DNA from: Halanaeroarchaeum sulfurireducens
GTDB lineage: Archaea > Halobacteriota > Halobacteria > Halobacteriales > Halobacteriaceae
Reading direction: 5' to 3'
NCBI RefSeq assembly: GCF_001011115.1
Contig: NZ_CP008874.1
Span: 1,316,440-1,380,439, forward strand
Length of the DNA stretch: 64,000 nucleotides
Shown: positions 8,751 to 17,485 of the stretch, piece after piece
Layout of the letters: the number at the start of each line of letters is the position of its first letter
How positions within the stretch are numbered: the stretch's first letter is position 1
Program-made: the position numbers and the translations under genes
The notes under the pieces: model-generated
The model's database searches: none
Seen by the model: only the letters and a program-made list of their open reading frames with translations
Told to the model about the DNA's origin: nothing

Positions 8751-9332
8751 TCAATTGCCTTGAATGGCGTCGATCACCATCGCAGCGGCCAGAACGACCT
8801 CTTTGGGAACCGAACTGGCATCATCGATCGAAATATCGTATCGGTCCCGGGCGGAGAATTGACCGTCGATCGAACCGACGTGGTTTCCGCCCGAGTCGCT
8901 GATTTCGTATTTGTGCGGAATCCATTCCCCGAAAGGCAACCGGTGACGGGCCAACGTAACGAGTGCGCCCCGCGACTCGATGTCGGCGATCACTGACCGA
9001 TCGTCGGGATCCCTAATCCGCCAGACGTCCTGGAAAAAGGAGAGATCATTATCCAAGATGGCGACCTCGTCTCCGGTCTGACTATCGATCAGTGAGTAGT
9101 CGCCTGCGATATCGATGATTCCGCTTGCTTTCACGGTGAAGACGTCGTTCCCATCGGCATCGACAAATGGGAATTCCTCCCGCGCTTTGAAAAGCCCCTG
9201 TTTCCCCTTGAGAACCAGTTCTCCAGCGGAATTCATCGCTTTGTACTTGTTTCTGACCAAGCTCTGTTCGACGGTATACTCGGTATCCGTCAGGTCGAGT
9301 CCCGAGATTTCGGGTGTTTCTGCCTGTGTCAT
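8751..9332 (-). CDS. LURP-one-related (LOR / Tubby C-terminal-like) family protein
   Basis: A 193-residue soluble beta-rich protein. The repeated pattern of basic and aromatic strands (LVRNKYKAMNSAGELVLKGKQG, in parts) and DVWRIRDPDDRSVIADIESR resembles the LURP-one-related family, which folds like the Tubby C-terminal barrel. In archaea the function is unknown; membrane or lipid association is suspected for the fold. The gene sits 48 nt downstream of a Tat lipoprotein gene on the same strand, so they may share a transcript. Confidence 0.75.
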   Translation of the reverse strand: MTQAETPEISGLDLTDTEYTVEQSLVRNKYKAMNSAGELVLKGKQGLFKAREEFPFVDADGNDVFTVKASGIIDIAGDYSLIDSQTGDEVAILDNDLSFFQDVWRIRDPDDRSVIADIESRGALVTLARHRLPFGEWIPHKYEISDSGGNHVGSIDGQFSARDRYDISIDDASSVPKEVVLAAAMVIDAIQGN

Positions 9333-9380
9333 GATTGTGTCGGTGTGAGTTGAAATGAAATCCTCGTGTTCTTGACTAAA

Positions 9381-10388
9381 TTATTCGTTTGTCCACGTCG
9401 CACGCACATCGACACCTTGCCGATCCAGTCTGATCTCGATTGCAGAATCATCCGATAAGTCTTCCTGGACTGCGTACGCAATCCATCCTTCTTCGACGGC
9501 TCCAGCGACGAGTTCGCTTGGCGGGTACCAGTACCCGTCTTGCTGGACGGTACCACCCTTGTGCATTTCCATCCGTGCATCGTCAATGTCGCTTGGCCCG
9601 TCACCGATTGCGTATATAGTTCCCTGTCCAACGCCTTCTCCTAACGCACGTGGTTGGTTTTGCTTGAGTTGAGTGCCCTGCCCCACGATCCCACCAAATT
9701 CCGTTTTCCCTGGGAGAGCGACTTTTCCTTCTTGCTTCGTGTTTTCTGCGACTATGTTGATCTTGACCCACTTTCCGTCCCTCACACTGACGGGGAACGT
9801 CCCCGTTTCCGCGTCGTTCATGTTCCCCCCGTAATTGAGTTCGAACTCTAAAGAGTCGTGAATTTCAGCGCCGACAGTCATATCTAATCCGTCGTAGTAG
9901 GAAATGGTTTCATCGAGTGAGGCCGTTGGTGCTTGGACTGAGAGTTCCCATTGGTCGGCCACTTCTTCGGTTTGCATTTTCATCAGTGCAATTGTCAACC
10001 CACCCGTGGATGGGGGTCTAGTTTCGATTGTCTTCGTTGCGGTTTCTCCGGCATCGAGATTCCACACCATCTCACTGCCACCGAGAACCCCGGCCCATTG
10101 TGAGTTACCTTCCGCTCGGTACACTAATGCGGTCATCAGCTGAGTTACTGATTCGTCACCGGCTTGGACGGTAACATCGACTGAGTAGTCGTCTCCCCAG
10201 TCGATTTCGGTCGCCGACGGTTCGACAGAAAAGCTAGCCTCCCCGCCAGCGGACTGCTCGGCTGGTTCCGATGTCTCTTGTCCCTCGGGTTCCGCAGTCG
10301 TCGAATCCTCCCCGTCACCACCTGAACATCCAGCGACGGAACCCAATACGATCGTCGCGCCAGTCGCTAACAGTTTTCTCCGCCTCAT
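9381..10388 (-). CDS. Tat-exported lipoprotein of unknown function
   Basis: A 335-residue protein. MRRRKLLATGATIVLG is a twin-arginine signal and SVAGC a lipobox with the lipid-anchored Cys at residue 21. An acidic Thr/Glu/Ser linker follows (about 22-50), then a beta-rich extracellular domain starting FSVEPSATEIDWGDDYSVDV, which looks like an Ig-like or DUF-type adhesin fold. A C-terminal half of unknown fold follows. Sequence composition is less GC-rich than the housekeeping neighbours, suggesting accessory origin. A TATA-like box lies 23 to 30 nt before the ATG. I cannot name the family or ligand. Confidence 0.8.
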   Translation of the reverse strand: MRRRKLLATGATIVLGSVAGCSGGDGEDSTTAEPEGQETSEPAEQSAGGEASFSVEPSATEIDWGDDYSVDVTVQAGDESVTQLMTALVYRAEGNSQWAGVLGGSEMVWNLDAGETATKTIETRPPSTGGLTIALMKMQTEEVADQWELSVQAPTASLDETISYYDGLDMTVGAEIHDSLEFELNYGGNMNDAETGTFPVSVRDGKWVKINIVAENTKQEGKVALPGKTEFGGIVGQGTQLKQNQPRALGEGVGQGTIYAIGDGPSDIDDARMEMHKGGTVQQDGYWYPPSELVAGAVEEGWIAYAVQEDLSDDSAIEIRLDRQGVDVRATWTNE

Positions 10389-10410
10389 GTTTACTAATTT
10401 GTATAGTACC

Positions 10411-10418
10411 TAATAAAA
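10411..10418 (-). promoter_or_regulatory. TATA-like box of the lipoprotein gene
   Basis: On the minus strand TTTTATTA lies 23 to 30 nt before the ATG at 10388, fitting a leaderless haloarchaeal transcript. Confidence 0.5.
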
Positions 10419-10601
10419 CATGTCACTTATCCCATCAACTTAAAAGGAGTTACATTGTGGAACACGTTCAGCGGTTCTTCGTCTCGGTGCAAGAGATGGA
10501 AACAGCAGACGCAATGGTGGAACGTGATGCGCTGTTGTTCCGGGACCCATGTGCACCATTCCGGCGACGCTCCTTTGTCGACTGCGGACACCCCCGAAGA
10601 C

Positions 10602-11006
10602 ATGCCAGCCGTCCGAGCGCTCGCGACGGACGCGGTGATCCTCGTGGAAGGCGAGGTCGTCCTTCTCGAACGGGACCACCCACCACACGAGGGGGCGTGG
10701 GTGCTCCCCGGAGGTCTCGTCGAACGCGACGAAACCGCCCAGGAAGCCTGCGAGCGGGAGGTTCGAGAGGAGGTCGGAATGAACGTCGCCGCCGAGACGT
10801 TCGTTGGCCTATTCGACGACCCGGATCGGGACGAACGCGGAAACGTGAGCGCGGCGTACCGCTGTCGACCCATTGGGGACGCCACCCCGACGCCCCGCGA
10901 GGAAGCCGCCCAGGTGGACCTGTTCGACCCGGACGAATTGCCACGACTGGGGTTCGACCACGAACAAATCGTCGCTGGGGCAGTGAAGACCAACAGCCAG
11001 ACGTAA
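10602..11006 (+). CDS. NUDIX hydrolase
   Basis: A 134-residue single-domain hydrolase of nucleoside diphosphates linked to another group X. The full Nudix box is present at residues 38-60: GLVERDE, then seven residues, then REVREEVG. The substrate cannot be read from the sequence. The upstream loop HEGAWVLPGG and the tail WxDPDE-like VDLFDPDELPRL resemble ADP-ribose or housecleaning Nudix enzymes. The ATG at 10602 is preferred because it starts just before the first strand; the in-frame upstream sequence is Cys/Trp-rich and unlike coding DNA here. The SDR gene follows after 25 nt. Confidence 0.9.
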   Translation: MPAVRALATDAVILVEGEVVLLERDHPPHEGAWVLPGGLVERDETAQEACEREVREEVGMNVAAETFVGLFDDPDRDERGNVSAAYRCRPIGDATPTPREEAAQVDLFDPDELPRLGFDHEQIVAGAVKTNSQT

Positions 11007-11031
11007 GATCCGGTCGCCCGTTTCGATAGGC

Positions 11032-11760
11032 ATGCCTTCGGCAGTCGTCACGGGATCGTCTCGAGGAATCGGTCGAGCCATCGCCCGCCGGTTTGCCGCG
11101 GACGGGTACGACGTGGCGGTGAACTATCACACGAACGAAGACGCGGCGACGTCCGTCGCCACCGCCGTCGAGGAGCGGGGCCAGGACGCAGTCGTCGTCG
11201 GCGCCGACGTCTCCGATCCGGACGCGGCCACGCGACTCGTCACGACCGCCGCGAACGCGTTCGATGGCGTCGACCACGTCGTGAACAATGCAGGGATCGA
11301 CCAGCACGTCTACACGGACGCACTTGACCCGGCGGACTTCGACCGGATCATGGACGTCAACGTGAACTCGGCATTCAACGTCACCAAATCCGCCCTCCCG
11401 TACCTGCGGGACTCCAGTGATCACCCCTCCGTGACGAACGTTTCCTCGATTCTCGCTCACGTCGGTGCATCGATCGAGGTTCACTACGCCAGTTCGAAGG
11501 GAGCGCTCCTCTCGCTCACGCGGAGCCACGCTCGTGATTTCGCCCCCACGATCAGGGTGAACGCCGTCGCGCCGGGCCACGTCGAGACCGACATGACCGG
11601 GGATCGGTCCCCTGCGGAGGAGGCCAAGCAACTCGCGGACATCCCCGTCGGCCGATTCGGGCAACCGGCGGACATCGCGGAGGCGGTGGCCTACCTCCGG
11701 GATGCCACGTTCGTCACTGGCGAGACCCTGAACGTCAACGGTGGGGAGGACATGCGCTAA
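11032..11760 (+). CDS. SDR-family oxidoreductase, FabG-like
   Basis: A 242-residue classical short-chain dehydrogenase. It shows TGSSRGIG at 7-14 (cofactor), NNAG at 85-88, catalytic Ser in NVSSI (138/139), and the YASSK pair Y152/K156. Basic residues after the glycine motif favour NADP(H). FabG reduces 3-oxoacyl thioesters; in haloarchaea such paralogs may serve PHA or unknown pathways. The C-terminus NVNGGEDMR is typical of FabG-like enzymes. It follows the Nudix gene by 25 nt, so co-transcription is likely, without an obvious functional link. Confidence 0.9.
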   Translation: MPSAVVTGSSRGIGRAIARRFAADGYDVAVNYHTNEDAATSVATAVEERGQDAVVVGADVSDPDAATRLVTTAANAFDGVDHVVNNAGIDQHVYTDALDPADFDRIMDVNVNSAFNVTKSALPYLRDSSDHPSVTNVSSILAHVGASIEVHYASSKGALLSLTRSHARDFAPTIRVNAVAPGHVETDMTGDRSPAEEAKQLADIPVGRFGQPADIAEAVAYLRDATFVTGETLNVNGGEDMR

Positions 11761-11948
11761 GCCCGTTTTCAATCCCCCACCCCGAAGCGGGTTCGGGTAA
11801 CATCAGCATGGGTGGGTTTGCCATTGTCATCGCTTCGACAGGGGGGTACTCACGCGGTCGCACCATCCCCTCGTGGTTTCGTGACGGACGGAAGGGGTCC
11901 ACGGGTTTCTGCTCTCGCCGAAAAGTCAATACCACATCACGTAGAACG

Positions 11949-12269
11949 ATGGGTATGGACGAAACGATGTGGCCGGAACTCGAGGGCTCTGAACTCAGCT
12001 TCAGCGACAATTCGTGGGAGCTTACTGGAACGATCGAGGTGCGCAACGACGGTCGGCGGCTCGCCGCCGAGGCCGTTATCGCGGACGACAATCGCCACGA
12101 GACGGGGACGCTCGTTTTCACTCGGGGAGCGAAGCCACCGTCGCTCAACCCAGGGAATCTGGGCGGCCACTTCGACCGGATCGAACGGACGAAGCGAAAT
12201 CAGTTCATCGTCGTCAAAAAGACGGGTCGAAACTACCGATACAGGCTGGCCCGCGTCGAACGGTCGTAG
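11949..12269 (+). CDS. Conserved small protein of unknown function
   Basis: A 106-residue beta-rich protein with no recognised domain. The ATG at 11949 (MGMDETMWPELEG) is chosen because the upstream in-frame sequence is basic and low in acidic residues, unlike the rest. ATG at 11955 is also possible. The centre (GTIEVRNDGRRLAAEAV) and C-terminus (VVKKTGRNYRYRLARVE) suggest a compact fold, possibly nucleic-acid binding given the basic tail. No membrane segment. It converges on a Usp gene 55 nt away. Confidence 0.65.
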   Translation: MGMDETMWPELEGSELSFSDNSWELTGTIEVRNDGRRLAAEAVIADDNRHETGTLVFTRGAKPPSLNPGNLGGHFDRIERTKRNQFIVVKKTGRNYRYRLARVERS

Positions 12270-12323
12270 CCCTGGGCGGTGGTGCAGGGCGGATCGGACA
12301 GCCAGGGGAGACGGTTTCGTTCG

Positions 12324-12731
12324 TCACTCGCCGCCGGTGACGGTGACCGGGATGGTGGCGTTCAGGATGACGGTCTGCGTCACGCTACCGAGAATCGCTT
12401 TCTCCGTCGGACTACGCTTGCGGCCCCCGAGGACCACCTCGTCGAAGCCTGCCTCCGTCAATCGGGAGAGGATACCTTCCGACGGGGGCGAAGAGAGGGC
12501 GACCGTATCGACCGTGATATCCGCCTCCGCCAGTTGCTCCTGTGCAGCTTTGACCGTGTCGACGCGATCGACCCGCTGCATGTCTGATGGGGCCGATCGC
12601 TCCTCATCGGACAGGGAGTGAGCGAGAACGGCCTCGACCGCTTCGCTGGCACATGGCAGAGCGGACACGTACGCTACTTGTTTCATCGCGCGATCCATGT
12701 CGGTGTCGAGGGGGACGAAGACCCGATACAT
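12324..12731 (-). CDS. Universal stress protein (UspA family)
   Basis: A 135-residue single Usp domain. It begins with the strand YRVFVPLDTD and has the ATP-binding type motif near the C-terminus (GGRKRSPTEKAILGS, matching G-2X-G-9X-G-S in spirit), then the final strand IPVTVTGG. Nucleotide-binding Usp proteins act in stress survival, but no specific role can be inferred. Short, complete and monocistronic. Confidence 0.88.
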   Translation of the reverse strand: MYRVFVPLDTDMDRAMKQVAYVSALPCASEAVEAVLAHSLSDEERSAPSDMQRVDRVDTVKAAQEQLAEADITVDTVALSSPPSEGILSRLTEAGFDEVVLGGRKRSPTEKAILGSVTQTVILNATIPVTVTGGE

Positions 12732-12813
12732 GTTGGAACAGTACCACAGGATTGGGAACGGAATGCCATAAATGGGCCGAGACGCTTAACCCGCCGCCGT
12801 TCCAACGGCGACC

Positions 12814-13263
12814 ATGCCGCTTACCCTCGTCGGGACGAGGCTCGCCGAGCCGGGAAACAGTTTCGTCTATCGGGGTGAGGCGCCCGCCTGTGCGGACTGT
12901 CCGTACCGAAAGCAGTGTCTCAATCTGGAGGTGGGGGTTCGCTACACGGTGACCGACGTCCGCGATGGCGGACAGGTGCTCGAATGTGGCGTCCACGACG
13001 AGGGCGTTCTCGCGGTCGAAGTCGAACGGGCCACCTTCGAGGCCAACGTTCCGTCGAAGGGTGCCTTCTCGGGGAGCAAGGTTTCGCTGGCCGGCCCCTG
13101 CCCGCACACCGACTGTCCGAGCCACCACCTCTGTGAACCGATGGGTGTGGACTTCGACCGAGAATACCGCATCGAGGAGACGCTCGGCGACCCGCCCCAC
13201 GATTACTGCGCGTTGGACCGTGATCTCGAGCGCGTCGAACTCGCGCCGTCGGACTCGCGCTGA
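12814..13263 (+). CDS. UPF0179 family Cys-rich protein
   Basis: A 149-residue archaeal protein of unknown function. It is rich in Cys: CADCPYRKQC (26, 29, 35), then a single Cys in VLECGV, then CPHTDCPSHHLC. This pattern suggests zinc or an Fe-S cluster. It opens with a beta-barrel-like TLVGTRLAEPGNSFVY. The 3' end overlaps the convergent aspartoacylase-like gene by 61 nt, which is unusual for this compact but mostly non-overlapping region. Confidence 0.9.
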   Translation: MPLTLVGTRLAEPGNSFVYRGEAPACADCPYRKQCLNLEVGVRYTVTDVRDGGQVLECGVHDEGVLAVEVERATFEANVPSKGAFSGSKVSLAGPCPHTDCPSHHLCEPMGVDFDREYRIEETLGDPPHDYCALDRDLERVELAPSDSR

Positions 13264-14048
13264 CCCGGGGTCACCGTGCCCAGTTTTTGGCCCCGAAAGC
13301 CGAAAATGTCCGCGTAGCCGTACGACGACAGCAAGATCGGATAGAACGGGTTCGGCTCGCTGAGTGGGGTTCCGTCCGCCGCAGCGAAGGGTTCGTTCGC
13401 CTCGACGCGGGTGAAGTTCTCGACGAACACTTCGTATGCGGAGGCGTCGGGCTTCTCGATCGGTTCACCCATCCGGTACACTGGAAGCTCTCCCGCGGTC
13501 GTCTCCCCGGGCAACACTCGCGTCGCGGTCAGAAATTCACGAACCAGCCGATAGGCGTTCTCCGTCGCGGCGTCGCTCTTCTGCAGGCCAGCCTCGACCT
13601 CGATGATGTCTGCCTCGGCCTCGAAGACCCGCCCCAGGTTTGGGGACCCGGTGTCCACCAGGGCCCGAACGGAAAGTTTCGACGCGATGTCCCGAGCGTA
13701 GTCGTCGATCCTCGACGCGATGGCGAAGGGATAGGGATACGACTGGGTGGAGTGAATCGAGATGGCGGTCATCCCACGGAGCTCCGACGCGAGCTGGTGA
13801 GCGAGGTCCCGCTCGAGGGCGTCCTCGGGGACGCCGTCGTCGAAGGCGCGGTTGAGGTCCGCGTCGACATATCGCACGTCGCGTTCGAGCGCCTCGGCGT
13901 TCGCGATGATGAGCTTCACTGGCCGTCGGACGGGCGGGTCGTCCTCGATGAGCCGTTCGATCGCCCGCGCCCCACAGGGTTCGTCGCCGTGGATCGCGCC
14001 CACGATGGCGACCGATGGTTGGCCGGCGCCCAGCTGTGCCACTCTCAT
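13203..14048 (-). CDS. Succinylglutamate desuccinylase/aspartoacylase family metallohydrolase
   Basis: A 281-residue zinc hydrolase of the M14-like AstE/AspA family, which removes acyl groups from amino acids. The Zn ligands fit GAIHGDE (H20, E23) and a later ISIHST His. The family DADLNRAF motif is at about 62-70. The substrate is not predictable. The C-terminal extension of Ser/Arg residues is read within the 61-nt overlap with UPF0179 and could be poorly conserved. Transcribed away from the DUF309 gene, with a 351-bp gap. Confidence 0.88.
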   Translation of the reverse strand: MRVAQLGAGQPSVAIVGAIHGDEPCGARAIERLIEDDPPVRRPVKLIIANAEALERDVRYVDADLNRAFDDGVPEDALERDLAHQLASELRGMTAISIHSTQSYPYPFAIASRIDDYARDIASKLSVRALVDTGSPNLGRVFEAEADIIEVEAGLQKSDAATENAYRLVREFLTATRVLPGETTAGELPVYRMGEPIEKPDASAYEVFVENFTRVEANEPFAAADGTPLSEPNPFYPILLSSYGYADIFGFRGQKLGTVTPGQRESDGASSTRSRSRSNAQ

Positions 14049-14399
14049 TGTTCAATCGAAGGGGCCTGAGAAACAAATCCCTTGGGTTACGGGAGTACGT
14101 CGACGAACTCGAATCCACACCACTGGCCGGGGTGAGTAAGGTCGAACCGATTCGTCCACCTCCCCCCCCCCTCCCCTTCCGCGGACCGTGGGCGACAAAT
14201 CCGCGATGGCACCCCCCCCCCCAGCAGTCGGTGAACGCCATTTCGTCGACGTATCCCCCAACGGAGATGGCTTGGATTCGTGTATCGATCCCGTATTACC
14301 CTTATTTTGAAGGTCGTACACTCAGTACATCACCATCCAGAAAGGGGCGGGGATAGCCGGTTCCCGCCGTTTTACCGCGAATGAGAACAATTCATAGGT
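14049..14399. other. Divergent intergenic region with two long poly-C tracts
   Basis: It lies between two divergent genes and presumably holds both promoters. The notable content is a run of 10 C at 14162-14171 and a run of 11 C at 14212-14222, about 40 bp apart. An A/T-rich CCCTTATTTTG near 14299 could be promoter sequence of the DUF309 gene. No coding sequence convinced me. Confidence 0.6.
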
Positions 14400-14894
14400 A
14401 TGGACCAGCACACAATGGATCCCTCTATTGAGCGGCCCCCCAACAACGCAACGCCCACGGGTTGGGACGAGGACACCGACCGGTGGGAACACGAAACCCT
14501 CCGAAGAGCAGTCATTCACGGGATCAGACTGTACAACTCCGGGGAGTATCATGACGCTCACGACGTGTTCGAAGATGAGTGGAAAAAATACGGCCAGGGA
14601 AAGCAGGAGAAGGCATTTCTACAGGGGCTGGTGCAGTTAGCCGCTGGAGTCTACAAGCTGGCCAGCCACGACAACGAGACCGGGTTGATCAAGCTATTCA
14701 GGACCTCGAGAGGGTATCTTTCTGACGTGCCCCTCGATTACTATGGGGTAAACGTTTCCCAGGTCCACGAGATCCTGGAGAAGGGCATCGAGCAACCGGA
14801 GAGTGCGATAGGGACACAGGTCGAACTCGATACAAACGCCCCGGCGGCGAGACAGGAAGACCTCGAGTACGCCGAATCGATCGAATTAGTGTAA
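14400..14894 (+). CDS. DUF309 domain protein
   Basis: A 164-residue protein. The central helical DUF309 signature is clear: LYNSGEYHDAHDVFEDEW followed by FLQGLVQLAAGVYKL (about 45-95). It has the family's conserved His/Glu residues on facing helices, which suggests a metal or small-ligand site. No enzymatic role is established. The ATG at 14400 begins right after a purine-poor leader; the extra N-terminal 30 residues are acidic and probably disordered. Confidence 0.9.
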   Translation: MDQHTMDPSIERPPNNATPTGWDEDTDRWEHETLRRAVIHGIRLYNSGEYHDAHDVFEDEWKKYGQGKQEKAFLQGLVQLAAGVYKLASHDNETGLIKLFRTSRGYLSDVPLDYYGVNVSQVHEILEKGIEQPESAIGTQVELDTNAPAARQEDLEYAESIELV

Positions 14895-15228
14895 AAGGGA
14901 GTGCCGCTCTTGATGCCGTGATTGGAAAATTGGTCTTCAAGCGACGACCGCCCTGGCCGGGGTACGGCAACGGGTCACCTGTTTTCAGCGTTGTGTGTCC
15001 GCTCAACGTTGTGAATCCACTCACCGTTGTGTCTCCGATCGCCCCCTGAGCACGAGCGGGGGCTCCGGCGGTGGAAACTGAGGCCTCGCGCGTGAATCTG
15101 TTCTGAAAATTAAATTGGAAGAAAAGTGGTACCGTGAACGGGTATGGGTTCGTTTGCTGTCGGAACTCGCTCGTTACGAGTCGAGTCCGCAACGCTAAAG
15201 CGGTCCAGGCGTCGACTGGTTACCGCGT
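14895..15228. other. 334-bp intergenic region with three 18-bp tandem repeats
   Basis: No gene was seen before tRNA-Leu(CAA). At 14989-15042 there are three consecutive 18-bp units that each begin CGTTGTG (starts 14989, 15007, 15025), with partly conserved tails. An A/T-rich AAAATTAAATT lies at about 15105-15115. Promoter elements of the tRNA gene must be here but are not obvious. Confidence 0.55.
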
Positions 15229-15312
15229 GCGAGGGTAGCAAAGCTAGGAAAACGCGGCGGACTCAAGATCCGCTCCCGTAGGGGTCCAGGGGTTCAAATC
15301 CCCTCCCTCGCA
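15229..15312 (+). tRNA. tRNA-Leu (anticodon CAA)
   Basis: A class II tRNA with long variable arm. The acceptor GCGAGGG (15229-15235) pairs with CCCTCGC, with discriminator A at 15312. The anticodon stem GCGGA/TCCGC encloses CTCAAGA, giving anticodon CAA. The variable arm is TCCCGTAGGGG-like, and the T stem AGGGG/CCCCT surrounds TTCAAAT. No intron, no encoded CCA. The 3' part from 15283 is the first copy of a 172-bp direct repeat. Confidence 0.96.
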
Positions 15313-15454
15313 TGAAATCGCGCGTCCAGCGCGATAGAATGCAGGAGGGATTTGAATGCTGTCGGACGCAGTCCGACTGAAGTTCAAATCCCCTCCCTCG
15401 CATCGAAAGATGCGGAAGTCCACGGGACGGACTTCCCTCGCAAAAAACGCTTCT
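15283..15454 (+). repeat. Copy 1 of a 172-bp repeat made of tRNA-Leu 3' ends and hairpins
   Basis: It begins in the variable arm/T arm of the tRNA. After the tRNA end come a hairpin (15310-15342: GCAT, ATCGCGC / GCGCGAT, ATGC) and an inverted T arm at 15344-15356. An inner hairpin GTCGGAC/GTCCGAC (15361-15377) follows, then a second T arm and acceptor end (15383-15402). Hairpin GCATC/GATGC (15400-15413), hairpin GAAGTCC/GGACTTC (15415-15435) and a third CCCTCGCA (15435-15442) complete the unit. Confidence 0.85.
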
Positions 15455-15481
15455 CCAAAACGATCACCCTAGAGTCACGCG

Positions 15482-15630
15482 TCCGCTCCCGTAGGGTTCC
15501 CGCGAGCAACGCGAGGGCGACCGCAGAGAGCCCTCGAACGCGAACGGCGAAGCCGTGAGCAGCGAGCGGGAGCTCGAAAGGCGCCGCGCGCCTTTCGGTG
15601 GTCCAGGGGTTCAAATCCCCTCCCTCGCAT
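15482..15630 (+). pseudogene. Second, interrupted tRNA-Leu(CAA) 3' fragment
   Basis: The 15 bases at 15482-15496 repeat the variable-arm start of the tRNA (15269-15283). The match then breaks. About 100 bp of unrelated palindromic sequence follow (inverted repeats such as AAGGCGC/GCGCCTT-like at 15578-15596) before the T arm and acceptor end resume at 15600-15630. There is no 5' half, so this cannot be a functional tRNA. Confidence 0.55.
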
Positions 15631-15771
15631 GAAATCGCGCGTCCAGCGCGATAGAATGCAGGAGGGATTTGAACGCTGTTGGACGCAGTCCGACTGAAGT
15701 TCAAATCCCCTCCCTCGCATCGAAAGATGCGGAAGTCCACGGGACGGACTTCCCTCGCAAAAAACGCTTCT
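15600..15771 (+). repeat. Copy 2 of the 172-bp tRNA-Leu 3'-end repeat
   Basis: It is the same length as copy 1 and differs at only two positions seen by eye, both in the middle hairpin region. The near identity implies a recent duplication or active homogenisation. It ends 114 bp before proC. Confidence 0.85.
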
Positions 15772-15849
15772 GACGGACGGAAACCACCGAGTTACAACCC
15801 CAGATCCCCGTCTGCTGCCGGGTCGTCCAGCGTTGCGGATTCCAAAGTG

Positions 15850-15859
15850 TGTATATTCG
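15850..15859 (+). promoter_or_regulatory. TATA-like box of the proline operon
   Basis: GTATATTCGG lies 27 to 36 nt before the proC ATG at 15886. Confidence 0.5.
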
Positions 15860-15885
15860 GTCCGTCTCTGACTGTCATACAGATA

Positions 15886-16659
15886 ATGGTCGAGGTTAGC
15901 GTCATCGGATGTGGACACCTGGGAAGCGCAGTGATACGAGGGCTGGCGAAAAGCGACAATCACACGATAACGGCGTGTGATCTCGACGAGGACGCGCTCG
16001 ATGCCGTGGAACCCCACGTGGACCGGACCACGAAGGAGGTTCGGGAGGCGGCGTCTGCGCCGGTCGTGATCCTTGCAGTCAGGCCGCAGACCGTCTCGCC
16101 GGTCCTCAACCAACTCCAGATGAGTCCTGAGCAGACGCTGCTCTCGTTCGCAGCAGCAGTCCCCACGGACTTCATCGAGGAACGGACGGGAGGCACCGTC
16201 GTCCGAGGAATGCCCAACCTGGCCGTCGAGACGGGATCGACGGCTGCCGCTGTGACCGCGGAGGGCGACGAGGACGTCAGGAACATCCTCGACGACCTGG
16301 GAAAGTACGTGGTCGTCGACGAGTCGCTCATGGACATCGCGACCGCCCTCAACGGCAGCGGGCCAGCCTTCGTGTTCTATCTCATCAAGATCATGGCCGC
16401 GGCCGGAGTGGAAAGCGGCCTTGCGGAGGACGACGCGGCACGGCTCGCCGCCCAGACGTTCAAAGGGGCCGCGGAGATCGTACTGCAATCCGAGGAGAGC
16501 CTGGACCACCTCATCGACGCCGTCACCTCGGAAGGCGGAACGACCATCGAGGGGATGGAGGTCCTCCGCGAGAGCGAGGTCGACGACGTCATGGAACGAA
16601 CGATTCGCGCCGCGGAAGAACGCTCCATCGAGATCACCAATGACTTCGAACGCGATTGA
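15886..16659 (+). CDS. proC: Pyrroline-5-carboxylate reductase
   Basis: It catalyses the last step of proline synthesis, NAD(P)H reduction of pyrroline-5-carboxylate. The protein has 257 residues, slightly short but complete. It shows the Rossmann motif GCGHLG at 8-13, the internal RxMPN (VRGMPN), and the C-terminal oligomerisation helices with the signature FKGAAEIVL and [11 protein letters not shown]. The ATG at 15886 is preferred because upstream codons run into the tRNA repeats. The 3' end overlaps proB by 20 nt, so the operon is translationally coupled. Confidence 0.95.
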   Translation: MVEVSVIGCGHLGSAVIRGLAKSDNHTITACDLDEDALDAVEPHVDRTTKEVREAASAPVVILAVRPQTVSPVLNQLQMSPEQTLLSFAAAVPTDFIEERTGGTVVRGMPNLAVETGSTAAAVTAEGDEDVRNILDDLGKYVVVDESLMDIATALNGSGPAFVFYLIKIMAAAGVESGLAEDDAARLAAQTFKGAAEIVLQSEESLDHLIDAVTSEGGTTIEGMEVLRESEVDDVMERTIRAAEERSIEITNDFERD

Positions 16660-17485
16660 ACGGATCGACGCAGAGCAGGTCGAAACCACCCGGCGGCAGG
16701 CAGCCGAGGCGGAACGAGTGATCGTCAAGGCCGGGACGAACTCGCTCACCGACGAGGCTTCGAAACTCGACGACGACAAACTCGAAAAACTCGTCGACGA
16801 CATCGAGGACCTCCTCGAACGGGGAAAAGAAGTGCTCCTGGTCTCGTCGGGGGCGATCGGCGCGGGAAAGGGCCACGTCGATCTCCCGACCGAGACGATC
16901 GAGAACCGGCAGGCGGCGTCGACGGTCGGCCAGAGCCACCTGATGCGTCGCTACACCGAGAGTTTCGAACGACACGACAGGAAAACCGCCCAGATCCTCC
17001 TGACACAGGAGGACCTCTCGGACCCCGGGCGGTTCACGAATTTCCACAATACCGTCGAGACACTGCTCGACTGGGGCGTCGTCCCCATCATCAACGAAAA
17101 CGACGCGATCGCCACCGCGGAACTCCAGATCGGGGACAACGACATCCTGTCGGCGTCGGTGGCCATCGGGATCGAAGCTGATGCGCTCGTGACCCTCACG
17201 GACGTCGACGGGGTCTACACGGCGAACCCGAAAGTCGACCCGGGCGCTGAACCGATCGAGGCCGTCGGACGCAACTACGACCAGGTACACCAGCTCGTGG
17301 AGACGAGTTCGAGCGGCGGGTTCGGCGGGATCAAAACCAAAGTGGAAGGGGCCCGAGAGGCGAACGAACACGGAATCCCCGCCATCATTGCGCGATCGAC
17401 GACCGAAGATGTCCTCGAAAAAATCGCCGGCGGCGAACCGGTCGGGACGATATTCGTCCCGGTCGACGACGATACCAATGACTGA
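16640..17485 (+). CDS. proB: Glutamate 5-kinase
   Basis: It phosphorylates glutamate for the first step of proline synthesis. The protein has 281 residues and the amino acid kinase fold: [41 protein letters not shown] and a final GGFGGIKTK. The C-terminal PUA domain of E. coli ProB is absent, as in several archaeal and bacterial short forms. This may change feedback inhibition by proline. The start codon lies inside proC and the stop inside proA (8-nt overlap). Confidence 0.95.
   Translation: MTSNAIERIDAEQVETTRRQAAEAERVIVKAGTNSLTDEASKLDDDKLEKLVDDIEDLLERGKEVLLVSSGAIGAGKGHVDLPTETIENRQAASTVGQSHLMRRYTESFERHDRKTAQILLTQEDLSDPGRFTNFHNTVETLLDWGVVPIINENDAIATAELQIGDNDILSASVAIGIEADALVTLTDVDGVYTANPKVDPGAEPIEAVGRNYDQVHQLVETSSSGGFGGIKTKVEGAREANEHGIPAIIARSTTEDVLEKIAGGEPVGTIFVPVDDDTND

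Noticed and set aside
15475-16803. Long minus-strand frame across the tRNA repeats and proC
   Set aside because: It is antisense to proC, and the repeat part gives the well-known artefact of translated tRNA ends (GFEP-like peptides).
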